Assembly (NCBI RefSeq): GCF_000374925.1
Contig: NZ_KB895549.1
Span: forward strand, 1 to 64,000
Source of the DNA: Arthrobacter sp. 131MFCol6.1
Lineage (GTDB): Bacteria > Actinomycetota > Actinomycetes > Actinomycetales > Micrococcaceae
Reading direction: 5' to 3'
DNA: 64,000 bases
The first letter of the stretch is position 1, and the number at the start of each line of letters is the position of its first letter. A program made the position numbers and the translations under genes. Below the pieces are notes generated by a model. The model worked only from the letters and a program-made list of their open reading frames with translations, was not told the DNA's origin and searched no databases. Shown here piece after piece: positions 8,401-16,687 of the stretch.

Positions 8401-9813
8401 GTGAAATCACTGATAGCAATGCAGCTTCCGGCTGCCGTTGAGGCCGGGACCGGCGTCAATAACCAACTACTGCTCATTGCGGGCCTGGGCATCGCCCTGC
8501 TCGTGGTGCTGATCGCCAAATTCAAGTTCCACCCCTTCCTGGCCCTGATCCTGGGATCCGGATTCGTCGGCCTCGCCGCCGGTGTGGAACCGGCCAAGGT
8601 GATCGCCAACTTCGAAGACGGTGTGGGCGGCGTCCTGAAGGAAGTCGGCCTGCTGGTCGCCCTCGGCGCGATGCTGGGCAAACTGCTCGCCGACTCCGGC
8701 GGTGCCAACCGGGTGGTCGACACCCTCCTGGCCAAGGCCACCGGAAACAAGCTGGTCTGGTCCATCACCCTGGTCGCCGTGATCATCGGCCTGCCGATGT
8801 TCTTCGAGATCGGGCTCGTCCTGCTGCTGCCGGTGATCGTCCTGGTCACGCAGCGCTCGAAGATGCCACTGATGCGCATCGCCATCCCGGCGCTGGCCGG
8901 CCTGTCCGTGCTGCACGGGTTGGTGCCGCCGCACCCGGGACCGCTGATCGCGATCAGCGCCGTCAAGGCGGAACTGGGCACCACCCTGGCCCTCGGCATC
9001 CTCATCGCCGTCCCCACGGTGATTATCTGCGGCCCGCTCTTCTCCCGTCTGGCGGCCCGCTGGGTGCCGGTGGGCGCCCCCGCCGTCGCCGGCGGCGTCG
9101 ACACGGTGCACGGCGCGGACATGGAAGGCGTCAAGCGCCCGCCGAACTTCACCGTCACGCTGCTGACCATCCTCTTCCCGGTGGTCCTCATGCTGCTCAG
9201 GGCCGTCGTGGACATCATCTGGCCCGACCCCAGGACGGCCCCGGCGATCCGGATGTTCTTCGACTTCGTCGGGCAGCCGCTGGTGGCGATGACCCTGGCC
9301 GTCCTGCTGGCCATGGTGACCTTCGGCTACGCCGTGGGCCTGAACGGCGCCAAGATCACGAGCAAGATCGCCGCCAGCCTGGGCCCGATTGCGGGGATTA
9401 TCCTGATCGTCGGCGCAGGCGGCGGCTTCAAGCAGACGCTGATCGGTGCCGGTGTGGGTGACTCCGTGAAGGCTTGGGCCGAGGGGACCAACATGTCCGT
9501 CCTGGTGCTCGGCTTCATCGTGGCCGTTGCCCTGCGCCTGGCGACCGGCTCGGCCACCGTCGCCACAGTCACGGCCGCCGGCATCGTGGCACCGCTGGCC
9601 AGTTCGCTGTCGCCGACGCACGCGGCCCTCCTGGCGCTGGCGATCGGTGCGGGCTCGCTGTTCTTTTCGCACGTGAACGACGCCGGGTTCTGGCTCGTCA
9701 AGGAGCTGTTCGGACTCACGGTGGGCCAGACGTTCAAGACCTGGTCCGTCATGGAAACGCTGATCTCCGTGGTGAGCTTCGGCCTGGTCATGCTGCTCTC
9801 GCTGGTCATTTAG
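8401..9813 (+). CDS. Gluconate:H+ symporter, GntP family
   Basis: The product has 470 residues and starts at GTG 8401 behind AAGGA (8390-8394). About 12 to 14 hydrophobic helices fill the length. Family landmarks include KFKFHPFLALILGSGFVGLAAG near the N-terminus, GLPMFFEIGLVLLLPV, and HGLVPPHPGPLIAI. The protein imports gluconate across the cytoplasmic membrane. It is the second gene of a two-gene operon with gntK and is followed by a long hairpin terminator. Relatives also carry other sugar acids, so gluconate is assigned mainly from the neighbouring kinase. Confidence 0.95.
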   Translation: MKSLIAMQLPAAVEAGTGVNNQLLLIAGLGIALLVVLIAKFKFHPFLALILGSGFVGLAAGVEPAKVIANFEDGVGGVLKEVGLLVALGAMLGKLLADSGGANRVVDTLLAKATGNKLVWSITLVAVIIGLPMFFEIGLVLLLPVIVLVTQRSKMPLMRIAIPALAGLSVLHGLVPPHPGPLIAISAVKAELGTTLALGILIAVPTVIICGPLFSRLAARWVPVGAPAVAGGVDTVHGADMEGVKRPPNFTVTLLTILFPVVLMLLRAVVDIIWPDPRTAPAIRMFFDFVGQPLVAMTLAVLLAMVTFGYAVGLNGAKITSKIAASLGPIAGIILIVGAGGGFKQTLIGAGVGDSVKAWAEGTNMSVLVLGFIVAVALRLATGSATVATVTAAGIVAPLASSLSPTHAALLALAIGAGSLFFSHVNDAGFWLVKELFGLTVGQTFKTWSVMETLISVVSFGLVMLLSLVI

Positions 9814-9830
9814 CCGGGCAGGAAAGCGGC

Positions 9831-9868
9831 CGGACAGGACGCCCGCCGGACAGGACGCCCGCCGGACA
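9831..9868. repeat. 16-bp tandem repeat after the gluconate permease
   Basis: The unit CGGACAGGACGCCCGC occurs at 9831-9846 and 9847-9862, with a six-base partial third copy. It lies between the stop codon and the terminator. It looks like a small slippage duplication with no evident function. Confidence 0.75.
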
Positions 9869-9876
9869 CAACACAG

Positions 9877-9933
9877 AAGCCGCCCGGGCCTTGAGTCCTT
9901 CTACGGAAGGAGCCAAGGCCCGGGCGGCTTTGT
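9877..9933 (+). terminator. Long nested-hairpin terminator of the gluconate operon
   Basis: Arms 9877-9893 and 9914-9930 pair perfectly over 17 bp. Inside them, TCCTTC and GAAGGA (9896-9901 and 9906-9911) form a second stem closed by a TACG loop, a UNCG-type stable tetraloop. TTTGTCT follows. The structure is almost symmetric, so it may also stop transcripts from the converging rskA side. Confidence 0.85.
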
Positions 9934-9967
9934 CTGTCCGGGCGGCTTTGCCGTGTCCTGCGGGTTG

Positions 9968-10876
9968 CTAGGCGTCCAGCGGTGCGGCCGCGACGGTCGG
10001 CAGGGTGGGTGACGCGGATCCGCCTTCGGGTTCCACGGTGATGCCCAGGGCGGCAGCGGAACCGATGCCCTTGACCACCGCGGGCTTGGACAGGGCTTCA
10101 GCGTCCATGAGGCCCTGCGAGACCGGGGCAGAGCCGTCCTTGGGGATCAGCCACATCTGGTAGACCTTGCCCGTGGGCGGAGCAGGGACGCCGTTCATTT
10201 TGACGACGGCCGCGTCCTTGGACGGGGAAATCGACACGGTGGCGGTGCCGCCGCCGTTGACGTCGACGGTCGCCTGGCGGACGTCACTGGCCTGCATCAC
10301 CTGATTCAGCGGATCGTTCTGGTTGGCCACGTACGCGCCGACACCCACGCCGCCCAGGGCGATCACGGCTGCGGCGGCGACGCCGATAAGCCAGTTCCGC
10401 ATGCCCTGCGGGCGGCGGCGTTCTTCCCTGCGCTGGCGGGCCGCACCGAGTTCGTCGGTGGCGGGCAGTGCGGAGCTGTCGCGTGCCGGATGCGGCAGCA
10501 CCGGCGTCGCTTGCGGACCCGTGCCGGGAAGGGGCACTGCGGCGGGGATCTGCGCTGCGGCCTGCTCTGCCGTCTGCGCAGGCAGGGATGACATGATCCG
10601 GTCCAGCAGCCCGGCCGGAGGCTCTTCCTCTGCGGTGAAGCTGGTGGCCAGGGTCTCCCGGGCCTGCCGGACACGGTCGTTGAAGGCATCCCGGTCTGCT
10701 GCCGGTGCGGAGGCGAGGAACTGCTCGATTGCGGTGCGTTCGGCGTCGTCCACGGCGTTGAGGGCGTAGACCTCGGCGAGGTCCACGACGCGGCCGGCCG
10801 ACAGATCGGTGGCGATCTCGGCGGTGAAGCCGCCGGGGAGGCGGTTGTTGTTCTCAGGTGCGTTCATGTCGGTCAA
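9968..10876 (-). CDS. rskA: Anti-sigma-K factor RskA
   Basis: The product has about 302 residues. A TTG start at 10876 is favoured: GGGGGTGAG lies 5 bp before it but 14 bp before the next ATG (10867), which would give a protein three residues shorter. An N-terminal sigma-binding region (AEVYALNAVDDAERTAIEQFL) is followed by a linker, one membrane helix (WLIGVAAAAVIALGGVGVGA) and an extracytoplasmic RskA domain with VYQMWLIPKDG. RskA-type proteins hold SigK at the membrane and release it after regulated proteolysis. The start is one base from the sigK stop, so translation is probably coupled. Confidence 0.9.
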   Translation of the reverse strand: MTDMNAPENNNRLPGGFTAEIATDLSAGRVVDLAEVYALNAVDDAERTAIEQFLASAPAADRDAFNDRVRQARETLATSFTAEEEPPAGLLDRIMSSLPAQTAEQAAAQIPAAVPLPGTGPQATPVLPHPARDSSALPATDELGAARQRREERRRPQGMRNWLIGVAAAAVIALGGVGVGAYVANQNDPLNQVMQASDVRQATVDVNGGGTATVSISPSKDAAVVKMNGVPAPPTGKVYQMWLIPKDGSAPVSQGLMDAEALSKPAVVKGIGSAAALGITVEPEGGSASPTLPTVAAAPLDA

Positions 10877-10877
10877 T

Positions 10878-11483
10878 TCAGCTCACCCCCAAGCAGGTCT
10901 TCAGTCGGATGAGTCCATCGCGGATGCGGGACTTGATGGTAGGTACTGCGGCATTCAGCCGCTCGGCCACTTCCCGGTAGGTGAGGCCGCCGTAATATGC
11001 CAGCCGGACGGACTCCTGCTGCGTATCGGTCAGCGTCTCCATGCACCGGACCACGGCCTCGGCCTCGAGCCGGCTGCCGACTTCGTCCGAGACGGAATCG
11101 TGGTCGATCTCCTGGCTGCTGGCACCGTATCTGGCTTCGCGGTCGGTGGCGGACTGCGAGGACCGGACTTTGTCAACGGCGCGGCGGTGCGAGATTGTCA
11201 TGAGCCAGGCGAGCGGACTGCCGGCGGCGGGATTGAACTTGGCGGCGTTCTGCCACACCTGCAGGAAGACTTCCTGGGTGGTGTCCTCACTGAGTTCGGT
11301 GTCGATCAGGACCCGGCGCGCCATGCCGAAGACGCGCCTGGAGGTAAGGCTGTAAAACTCCGCGAACGCCGTCTGGTCACCCTGGGCAATCAGTGCCAGC
11401 AGGCTGCTGAGCCGGCCGTTGATGTCGGCTGAGGTGCCCGCCGGTGCGGCGGCCTCGGGGTTCGGGGCATTCGGAGTTTCCAT
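10878..11483 (-). CDS. sigK: ECF RNA polymerase sigma factor SigK
   Basis: The product has 201 residues. ATG 11483 is chosen behind GGGAG, giving METPNAPNPEAA; the open frame continues upstream but without family similarity. Sigma region 2 is seen in FYSLTSRRVFGMARRVL and TQEVFLQVWQNAAKFNP. Region 4 is seen in QQESVRLAYYGGLTYREVAERL with its helix-turn-helix. The pairing with rskA, in the order sigma then anti-sigma, is the standard SigK arrangement. In mycobacteria SigK drives genes for secreted antigens and its own locus. Its targets here cannot be inferred. Confidence 0.92.
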   Translation of the reverse strand: METPNAPNPEAAAPAGTSADINGRLSSLLALIAQGDQTAFAEFYSLTSRRVFGMARRVLIDTELSEDTTQEVFLQVWQNAAKFNPAAGSPLAWLMTISHRRAVDKVRSSQSATDREARYGASSQEIDHDSVSDEVGSRLEAEAVVRCMETLTDTQQESVRLAYYGGLTYREVAERLNAAVPTIKSRIRDGLIRLKTCLGVS

Positions 11484-11792
11484 CACTCCCAAGCATAGGG
11501 CGCCTGCAGGCCAACGCGGGCCACTCGGTGCGAAATGCTGCGCGAGGCCGGCCCCTGCCGCACCGGCAGAGGATCTGTCCAGATGTACTGTTTTCACCCG
11601 CCGTTCCTCGCTCCCTTCCGTTTCTCCGCATGATGCTTGGTAGACACAATGCCGAGTGGGCGGATTTGGTGTCCGCCTTCAGAAGTGATTCGGCGCAGCC
11701 CGGCACCTGGATGGGCGCGGTGCGCGGGAATTCTTTCCCGCGGGCCCCCCACGGGGCCGCCGCCGGTCCTGGCGGGCCTCCGCGGCGGACCG
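11484..11792. other. Intergenic region upstream of sigK and downstream of trmL
   Basis: These 309 bp contain no supported gene. A perfect 8-bp hairpin, CGCGGGAA and TTCCCGCG with a TTCT loop (11723-11742), lies 50 bp after the trmL stop and may end that transcript. The sigK promoter must lie in the remaining part, but I could not pick -35/-10 boxes. Confidence 0.4.
11723..11742 (-). terminator. Hairpin downstream of trmL
   Basis: An 8-bp perfect stem (11723-11730 with 11735-11742) and a 4-base loop sit 50 bp after the trmL stop codon. No T-run follows on the minus strand, so termination is only likely. Confidence 0.45.
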
Positions 11793-12260
11793 CTACAACT
11801 TGGCCCCTGCGAACCCGTTCTGGCGCCACGCCTCGTAGACGGCGATGGACGCCGCATTGGCCAGGTTCAGTGAGCGCAGGGACGGCAGCATCGGCAGGCG
11901 GACCCGGGACGTCACCCGGGGACTGTGTTTGACTTCCTCGGGCAAGCCCACGGATTCAGGACCAAACAGGAGGACGTCCCCGGCACGGTAGCGGATGTCT
12001 GTGTACGTGGTCTCGCCGTCAGAGGTGAAGGCAAATACCCGTTCCGGTTCCAGAGCGGCCCACGCCGCGTCGATGTCCGGGTGGACGGTCACTACGGCGA
12101 GGTCATGGTAGTCCAGGCCCGCCCGCCGGAGTTTGGCGTCGGAGAAGTCAAAGCCCAGGGGCTCCACCAGATGCAGTTCGGCGCCCGTGATGGCAGCCAG
12201 CCTGATGGCGTTTCCCGTATTGCCGGGGATTTCGGGGGTGTGGAAGAGTATGCGGAACAC
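11793..12260 (-). CDS. trmL: tRNA (cytidine(34)-2'-O)-methyltransferase, SpoU/TrmL family
   Basis: The product has 155 residues and begins at GTG 12260. SPOUT motifs are clear: MFRILFHTPEIPGNTGNAIR at the N-terminus, LLFGPESVGLP, and RLPMLPSLRSLNLANAASIA near the C-terminus. These build the knotted S-adenosylmethionine pocket. TrmL methylates the ribose of the wobble base of certain leucine tRNAs. Length is normal. The start codon lies 6 bases after TAGGAT, so the mRNA may be leaderless. Confidence 0.93.
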   Translation of the reverse strand: MFRILFHTPEIPGNTGNAIRLAAITGAELHLVEPLGFDFSDAKLRRAGLDYHDLAVVTVHPDIDAAWAALEPERVFAFTSDGETTYTDIRYRAGDVLLFGPESVGLPEEVKHSPRVTSRVRLPMLPSLRSLNLANAASIAVYEAWRQNGFAGAKL

Positions 12261-12272
12261 CTTTCCATCCTA
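12261..12272 (-). promoter_or_regulatory. -10 box of a leaderless trmL promoter
   Basis: On the minus strand TAGGAT (12272-12267) is followed by exactly 6 bases and then the GTG start at 12260. That spacing puts the transcription start at the start codon. No clear -35 is seen. Confidence 0.5.
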
Positions 12273-12342
12273 GCGAGCCGCCGGCGTCGAACGCGCCGCG
12301 GGCCTTCTGTCCCGGGGGCGCAGGGGAGTGCCCGGGCGGTAT

Positions 12343-13326
12343 CTAGTGCATTCCGCCCAGCAGGCGGGCCAGAACGGGAACGTTGACCGTGTTGGGCGCC
12401 GGTCCCGAGCCGAGGAACAACTTGAGGCCACGGGCCAGGCCCGCGGCATTGACCACCTCGACAAGGCCCGAGCCTTCCCCGTACCCGCTTCCCTGGCCGC
12501 CGGCGCGGCGGTGCCGGTCGATGACCGGTTGATGCAGATTGCCGTCCGTACTGTGGACAACAATCCAACCGGTGACATTGAGCTCGGGAAATATGTCCTG
12601 CATCCGGCGCACGATGTGGCCCAGTTGGGGCGGGGCAACGGAGCGTCCACCGTGGGTCAGCGTGCTGCCGTTCCATGCATAGGCGCCCGGCGGCAGGAGC
12701 ATGGATCCCACGATCGCGAGCCGGTACCCGGCAAGGACGGCGTGGTCGATGTGGCTGTTGTCCGCCGGGGACTGCAGCCCGTTGACGAGGCGCGCCGCCG
12801 GGATGGTGGTCAGGATCTGCCTGCTGATGAGCTGCACGGTGCGCATCTCGCGTTGGATCCGGGCTTCGGCACCGAAGATTCCGCGCTTGCGGGGCATGCC
12901 GTGGACCTGCTGTCGGGCCACGCTGGCGGGAATCAGCGGCACCGCCGTCCCGCTGTCAAACTGCTCGAACGGCGGAACGTAGACGGGTGGGTCCGCGGCC
13001 GTATTCCGCGGAGTGTTCGGCCGTCGCACGTTGGCCGAGGCCCGGCTGCCAGCAGCAGGCGCGTCGAAGTGGGCGCCCTCGTCGCCGGCGGGCGACGCAT
13101 ACGCCCCGCCGGATGCGCTGCCGTAGGAGCGGTCATAGTCCGCGCGGCGCTTGGTGTCGATGAGTGTCTCGTAGGCGAGGGTGACGCGCCGAAACGCGGC
13201 AGGATCGCCGCCGTGGTCCGGGTGGGCGGTCCGGGCGGCCTTGCGGTACGCCACTTTGATGTCCTTCTCCGTCGCCGTCACGGGGATCCCGAGGACCTGG
13301 TAGTGCGAGCTGCTGCCCTGCGTCAA
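12343..13326 (-). CDS. J-domain (DnaJ-like) protein with unknown C-terminal region
   Basis: The product has 327 residues. TTG 13326 is chosen because AAAAGGATC lies just upstream and the J-domain starts at once. Residues 7-60 form the J-domain (HYQVLGIPVTATEKDIKVAY), with the HPD motif at 35-37 that stimulates an Hsp70 ATPase. A Ser/Gly/Ala-rich linker follows. Residues about 130-327 are conserved-looking but unknown, with an RREMRTVQLISRQI-like basic helix and a later PELNVTGWIVVHSTDG segment. There are no Gly/Phe or Cys-repeat regions, so this is a class C J-protein and not DnaJ itself. The partner is presumably DnaK elsewhere. Confidence 0.82.
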   Translation of the reverse strand: MTQGSSSHYQVLGIPVTATEKDIKVAYRKAARTAHPDHGGDPAAFRRVTLAYETLIDTKRRADYDRSYGSASGGAYASPAGDEGAHFDAPAAGSRASANVRRPNTPRNTAADPPVYVPPFEQFDSGTAVPLIPASVARQQVHGMPRKRGIFGAEARIQREMRTVQLISRQILTTIPAARLVNGLQSPADNSHIDHAVLAGYRLAIVGSMLLPPGAYAWNGSTLTHGGRSVAPPQLGHIVRRMQDIFPELNVTGWIVVHSTDGNLHQPVIDRHRRAGGQGSGYGEGSGLVEVVNAAGLARGLKLFLGSGPAPNTVNVPVLARLLGGMH

Positions 13327-13454
13327 ACAGAGATCCTTTTCATTGATGGTGCCGGCGGTGCGAATGCCGGACCGTTCGTGGGCGTCCGGCGTGCCCAGTT
13401 TAACCGGCTGGAGGGATAACGACTGCGTGTACAGGGATGGTTCCCGGCGGCTGG

Positions 13455-13467
13455 CATAATTGCGCGC
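13455..13467 (+). promoter_or_regulatory. -10 box of a leaderless lipid kinase promoter
   Basis: CATAAT (13455-13460) stands 7 bases before ATG 13468 and no ribosome site is present, which fits leaderless transcription. Confidence 0.5.
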
Positions 13468-14361
13468 ATGCTGATCGCCGTCGCCGTCAACCCGCGCGCA
13501 TCCTTTGGCCGGGCGCGGCACGCCGGGAAGGACGCGGCGGCGCACTTCCGTGCAGCCGGGGCGGAGGTCCTGCTGCTGTGCGAGGACAGCTATGCCGGGC
13601 TCGCACAGACCGTTGAAGATGCGCTGGAGTCCGGCGTGGATGCCCTCGTGGTGGTGGGCGGCGACGGCATGGTCCACCTCGGGCTCAATGCGATTGCCGG
13701 TGCCGGCCGTCGGGTTCCGCTGGGCATCATTCCCACCGGGACGGGCAACGATACGGCCCGGGCGCTGGGCCTGCCGCTGCACAACCTCACGGCGGCCTGC
13801 GAAAGGGCGCTGGAGTCTTTGGCCGACGGCGGCCGGATGATCGACGCCGGCAGGATCACCGCTGGAGGATCCTCCCGCTTGTTTGCGGGCGTCGTCTCGG
13901 CCGGATTCGATGCCGCCGTCAATGAGCGGGCCAATGACTGGCGTTGGCCGCGCGGCAAGATCCGCTACCAGCTCGCCATGCTTCGGGAACTGGCGTCGTT
14001 CCGGGCCATCGATTACACGGTGACGGCCGACGGCGAGCGGTGGCAGCAGGGCGCCATGCTGATTTCCGTCGCCAACGGCCAGTCGATCGGCGGCGGGATG
14101 ATGATTGTCCCGGAAGCCGTCCTCGATGACGGCTACCTGGACCTGTTCATTGTCAGCAGGCTGTCCCGGACCGGGCTGCTGGCCGTGTTCCCGAAAGTGT
14201 TCGCCGGCAAGCACGTGGGCCACCCCGCCGTGCAGCTTCGCCGGGTCCGCACCGTGGAACTGTCGGCCAGCAACATCGTGGCCTACGCCGACGGCGAGCG
14301 GATCGGGGCGCTCCCGATGACCATCGAGGTCGTTCCGCGGGCCGTCTGCGTTTTGGCGTAG
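13468..14361 (+). CDS. Diacylglycerol/lipid kinase family protein (DagK/YegS-like)
   Basis: The product has 297 residues from ATG 13468. The catalytic domain shows VVVGGDGMVHLGLN (GGDG at 64-67) and IIPTGTGNDTARALGLP (GTGND at 91-95), the ATP-binding and catalytic signature of the DAGK_cat family. The C-terminal half contains GGGMMIVPEAVLDDGYLDLF, typical of the second beta-rich domain. The enzyme phosphorylates a lipid alcohol, most likely diacylglycerol for phospholipid recycling. Sphingoid-type substrates are used by other family members. It is divergent from the J-domain gene. Confidence 0.92.
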   Translation: MLIAVAVNPRASFGRARHAGKDAAAHFRAAGAEVLLLCEDSYAGLAQTVEDALESGVDALVVVGGDGMVHLGLNAIAGAGRRVPLGIIPTGTGNDTARALGLPLHNLTAACERALESLADGGRMIDAGRITAGGSSRLFAGVVSAGFDAAVNERANDWRWPRGKIRYQLAMLRELASFRAIDYTVTADGERWQQGAMLISVANGQSIGGGMMIVPEAVLDDGYLDLFIVSRLSRTGLLAVFPKVFAGKHVGHPAVQLRRVRTVELSASNIVAYADGERIGALPMTIEVVPRAVCVLA

Positions 14362-14419
14362 TGGCGTGCCCGGCGTCGTCGCCTAACTGCTGGGGACCAA
14401 CCTCGATGACCCAGTACAC

Positions 14420-14848
14420 CTAGCTGCCCGGCGTAGCGGCCGGCGCGGCCTTGCGCGGGGACAGCCTGTTCAGTGCCAGGGCGCCCACGAGCAGCCCGAA
14501 GTCACGCAGAGCGACGTCATAGAAGCCGCCGAGGATGATCAGGTTGATGATGATGCCCAGCAGCCAGGCAGCCACAAGCGCCGATCCGAAGCGCGGGCGC
14601 AGCGCCACCGCTACACCGGCGGCGATTTCCACCACGCCAACGATGTACATGATCGTCTGGGCCGGCAGCGGAACCACCTGGGTCACCACGGGGGCCAGAT
14701 ACATGGTCCAGTCGGTCAAAAGGTTCGTGAACTTGTCCAGGCCGAACAGGATCGGCGCAACCGTAAAGACGGTCCGCAGCAACAGGAAGGCCTGGCGGTC
14801 CCTTGTGGGCTGATGCGTCGGAGTGGCGAGGGCTGGGGAAACTTTCAT
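14420..14848 (-). CDS. DoxX family membrane protein
   Basis: The product has 142 residues. ATG 14848 is chosen behind AGGAG. Four hydrophobic helices are visible, with the DoxX-type FLLLRTVFTVAPILFGLDKF opening and the later GVVEIAAGVAVAL and GFYDVALRDFGLL stretches. Members act in thiosulfate oxidation, membrane oxidoreductase complexes (with SodA and SseA in mycobacteria) or remain unknown. It is divergent from a Cys-containing HTH regulator across only 92 bp that hold repeated operator-like boxes, so that regulator probably controls it. Confidence 0.88.
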   Translation of the reverse strand: MKVSPALATPTHQPTRDRQAFLLLRTVFTVAPILFGLDKFTNLLTDWTMYLAPVVTQVVPLPAQTIMYIVGVVEIAAGVAVALRPRFGSALVAAWLLGIIINLIILGGFYDVALRDFGLLVGALALNRLSPRKAAPAATPGS

Positions 14849-14860
14849 GGCATTGCTCCT

Positions 14861-14926
14861 TCTAAAAATGGATACTTCGATTTTAGAGGCCCGCACGAGG
14901 ATTAAGCAATGATTCTTGTTTTTAGA
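14861..14926. promoter_or_regulatory. Three-copy operator between doxX and the HTH regulator
   Basis: TCTAAAA (14861-14867) and TTTTAGA (14881-14887) form an inverted repeat with a 13-base spacer. A third box, TTTTAGA, lies at 14920-14926, just before the -10 (TATTCT, 14929-14934) of the regulator. The outer copies thus cover the upstream regions of both divergent genes, the usual layout for an autorepressor. Confidence 0.55.
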
Positions 14927-14928
14927 GA

Positions 14929-14940
14929 TATTCTTGTCTC
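14929..14940 (+). promoter_or_regulatory. -10 box of a leaderless promoter for the HTH regulator
   Basis: TATTCT (14929-14934) lies exactly 6 bases before ATG 14941, and no Shine-Dalgarno sequence is present. Confidence 0.55.
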
Positions 14941-15711
14941 ATGACCAAGCCTCCGTGGAACCACAGGCTTGCGGCGGTCGCGTCGCTGGGAGACGAGAGC
15001 CGCAGGAGGCTGTTTGACTTCGTCGCCTCAGCGGCAGATGCCGTTGGCCGGGACGATGCAGCCCAGGCCGTCGGCCTGGCGCGGAGCACCGCCTCCTTCC
15101 ATCTTGACCGGCTGGTGAAAGACGGGCTGCTGGCCGTGGAGTTCCGAAAGCTCGGAGGGCGGGAGGGCCCCGGTTCCGGCAGGCCCGCCAAGCTGTACCG
15201 GGCCGCCGTGGACGAGGTCGCGGCCTCCGTTCCCGACCGCCACTATGACCTCGCCGCCGAACTGCTGGTGTCCGCGATCGAGGACGCAACCAGCGGCGGC
15301 GGATCGCCGCGGGAGGCCCTGCTCCGGGCTGCCCGCGCCAGGGGGCAGTCAGCGGGTGAGTCGGCAGCCCGCGCAGCCGGCCGCGAGCCGGAAGGGGCCG
15401 CCGGGGCGGCGGAGGCGGACCGGACCGCCGGTCCCGATGGCGCCGGTCCGTTCGCGGACTTCCTGGCGGGGCAGGGCTACTGCCCGGCGGACGACGGCGG
15501 CGGGGGACTGGTGCTGCTGAACTGCCCGTTCCACCGGCTCGCCGCCGGGCACGCAGACGTGGTGTGCGCCATGAACGGCGCCTTCCTCGGCGGGGCCTCA
15601 ACGGCCCTGGGGATCGACCCGGACCGGATCGAAGCGCTCGCCATCGAAGATCTCAGGGAGCAGGGCGGCGCGCAGCCCGGGCAGTGCTGTGCCCGTATTC
15701 TGCCATCGTGA
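14941..15711 (+). CDS. ArsR/SufR-like helix-turn-helix regulator with C-terminal cysteines
   Basis: The product has 256 residues. The N-terminal winged helix (about 8-90) contains AAQAVGLARSTASFHLDRLVKDGLL and a GSGRPAKLYR wing, as in predicted regulators of the COG2345 group. The C-terminal part has Cys181 (GYC), Cys195 (NCPFH), Cys209 (VVC), and Cys249-Cys250. Three of them are spaced 13 residues apart. In this group SufR binds an Fe-S cluster through C-terminal cysteines, so redox or Fe-S sensing is possible but unproven here. The central part (120-170) is a low-complexity Ala/Gly/Arg insert. The 3' end overlaps the converging EamA transporter gene by 59 bp. Confidence 0.85.
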   Translation: MTKPPWNHRLAAVASLGDESRRRLFDFVASAADAVGRDDAAQAVGLARSTASFHLDRLVKDGLLAVEFRKLGGREGPGSGRPAKLYRAAVDEVAASVPDRHYDLAAELLVSAIEDATSGGGSPREALLRAARARGQSAGESAARAAGREPEGAAGAAEADRTAGPDGAGPFADFLAGQGYCPADDGGGGLVLLNCPFHRLAAGHADVVCAMNGAFLGGASTALGIDPDRIEALAIEDLREQGGAQPGQCCARILPS

Positions 15712-16687
15712 CCGGGCTGCCTGCGTGACCCTGCCCGCCTGAAGCGGCGGCGACCGTCCCGGCCGGGGCCCTGCCGGCGGGCCGGCCGGCACTGCGGGCC
15801 TGGCCCTTGATTCCGGTCAGCAGGACGCCGGCGATCACCAAGAGGCCGCCTACGATCTGCACTAGGGTGAGCGGCGTCCCGAGCAGCACGGTGATGATCG
15901 CGGTGAAGACGACCATCAGGTTGAGGTAGTTTCCCGCGGTCCCGGGCGGGGTGGTTTTCAGCGCCAGGTTCCACAGCAGGTAGGAACCAAGGGACGGGAA
16001 CAGGGCGATGTACGCCATTGACCAGCCCTCGGCCGCGGTGTCGGGAAACTGCACGTTCATGGCGAGGGCAAACGGCGCCAGCATCACGGTCGCGATCACC
16101 ACCTGCACCGCTGTGGCCGCGATGGGCGGCACAGTCAGCCGGCGGGCAATGATCGTGTAGAAGCCCCAGACGATGATCGCGCCGATCATCATGAGCTCAC
16201 CGGTGTTGATGGAGAGGCTGACCACGCGGGCCAGGTCGCCCTGGGTCAGGACGAGCAGCACACCCAACAGGCCAAGGCAGATGCCGAGCCAGCCCAGCCG
16301 CGTGGTCTTCTCGCCGAGCAGGATGATCGCCATGACCACGATGAGGGCCGGGTTTGCGGCCGTCATCAGGGAGGCGTTCATCGCGGACGTGAATCCGAGC
16401 GCGCCGTAGAGCAGCAGCGTGTAGCCGCTCATGCCCAGGACACTCAGCAGCAGGAGCACTCGCCAGTGGCGCAGCACGGCGCCCCAGTCGGGCTTTTCGA
16501 TGAAGTGGGCCAGGACCAGCAGCGGCACGGCGGCCAGGGTCCAGCGCCAGAAGGTCAGCTCCAGCGGGGGCATGGAGGCAACGGCGGCCCGTCCGACGAC
16601 GAAATTGCCGGACCAGAACAGGGTCGCCAGCACAAGGCAGAGGGGCGCTTTCACCGCTTGAATGTACACCAGCACCGTGCTCTTCAC
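15653..16687 (-). CDS. EamA/DMT family transporter
   Basis: The product has 344 residues. GTG 16687 is chosen behind GGAGG. Ten hydrophobic helices in two EamA repeats are visible: the first begins LCLVLATLFWSGNFVVGRAA and the second around GELMMIGAIIVWGFYTIIAR. These proteins export or import amino acids, nucleosides or other metabolites; the substrate is unknown. The cytoplasmic C-terminal tail of about 50 residues is Ala/Gly/Arg-rich and is encoded in the 59 bp that overlap the HTH regulator gene and just beyond. Confidence 0.9.
   Translation of the reverse strand: MKSTVLVYIQAVKAPLCLVLATLFWSGNFVVGRAAVASMPPLELTFWRWTLAAVPLLVLAHFIEKPDWGAVLRHWRVLLLLSVLGMSGYTLLLYGALGFTSAMNASLMTAANPALIVVMAIILLGEKTTRLGWLGICLGLLGVLLVLTQGDLARVVSLSINTGELMMIGAIIVWGFYTIIARRLTVPPIAATAVQVVIATVMLAPFALAMNVQFPDTAAEGWSMAYIALFPSLGSYLLWNLALKTTPPGTAGNYLNLMVVFTAIITVLLGTPLTLVQIVGGLLVIAGVLLTGIKGQARSAGRPAGRAPAGTVAAASGGQGHAGSPVTMAEYGHSTARAARRPAP

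Noticed and set aside
11486..11640. CCAAGCAT and ATGCTTGG inverted copies upstream of sigK
   Set aside because: Only 8 bp with a spacer of about 135 bases; likely chance.
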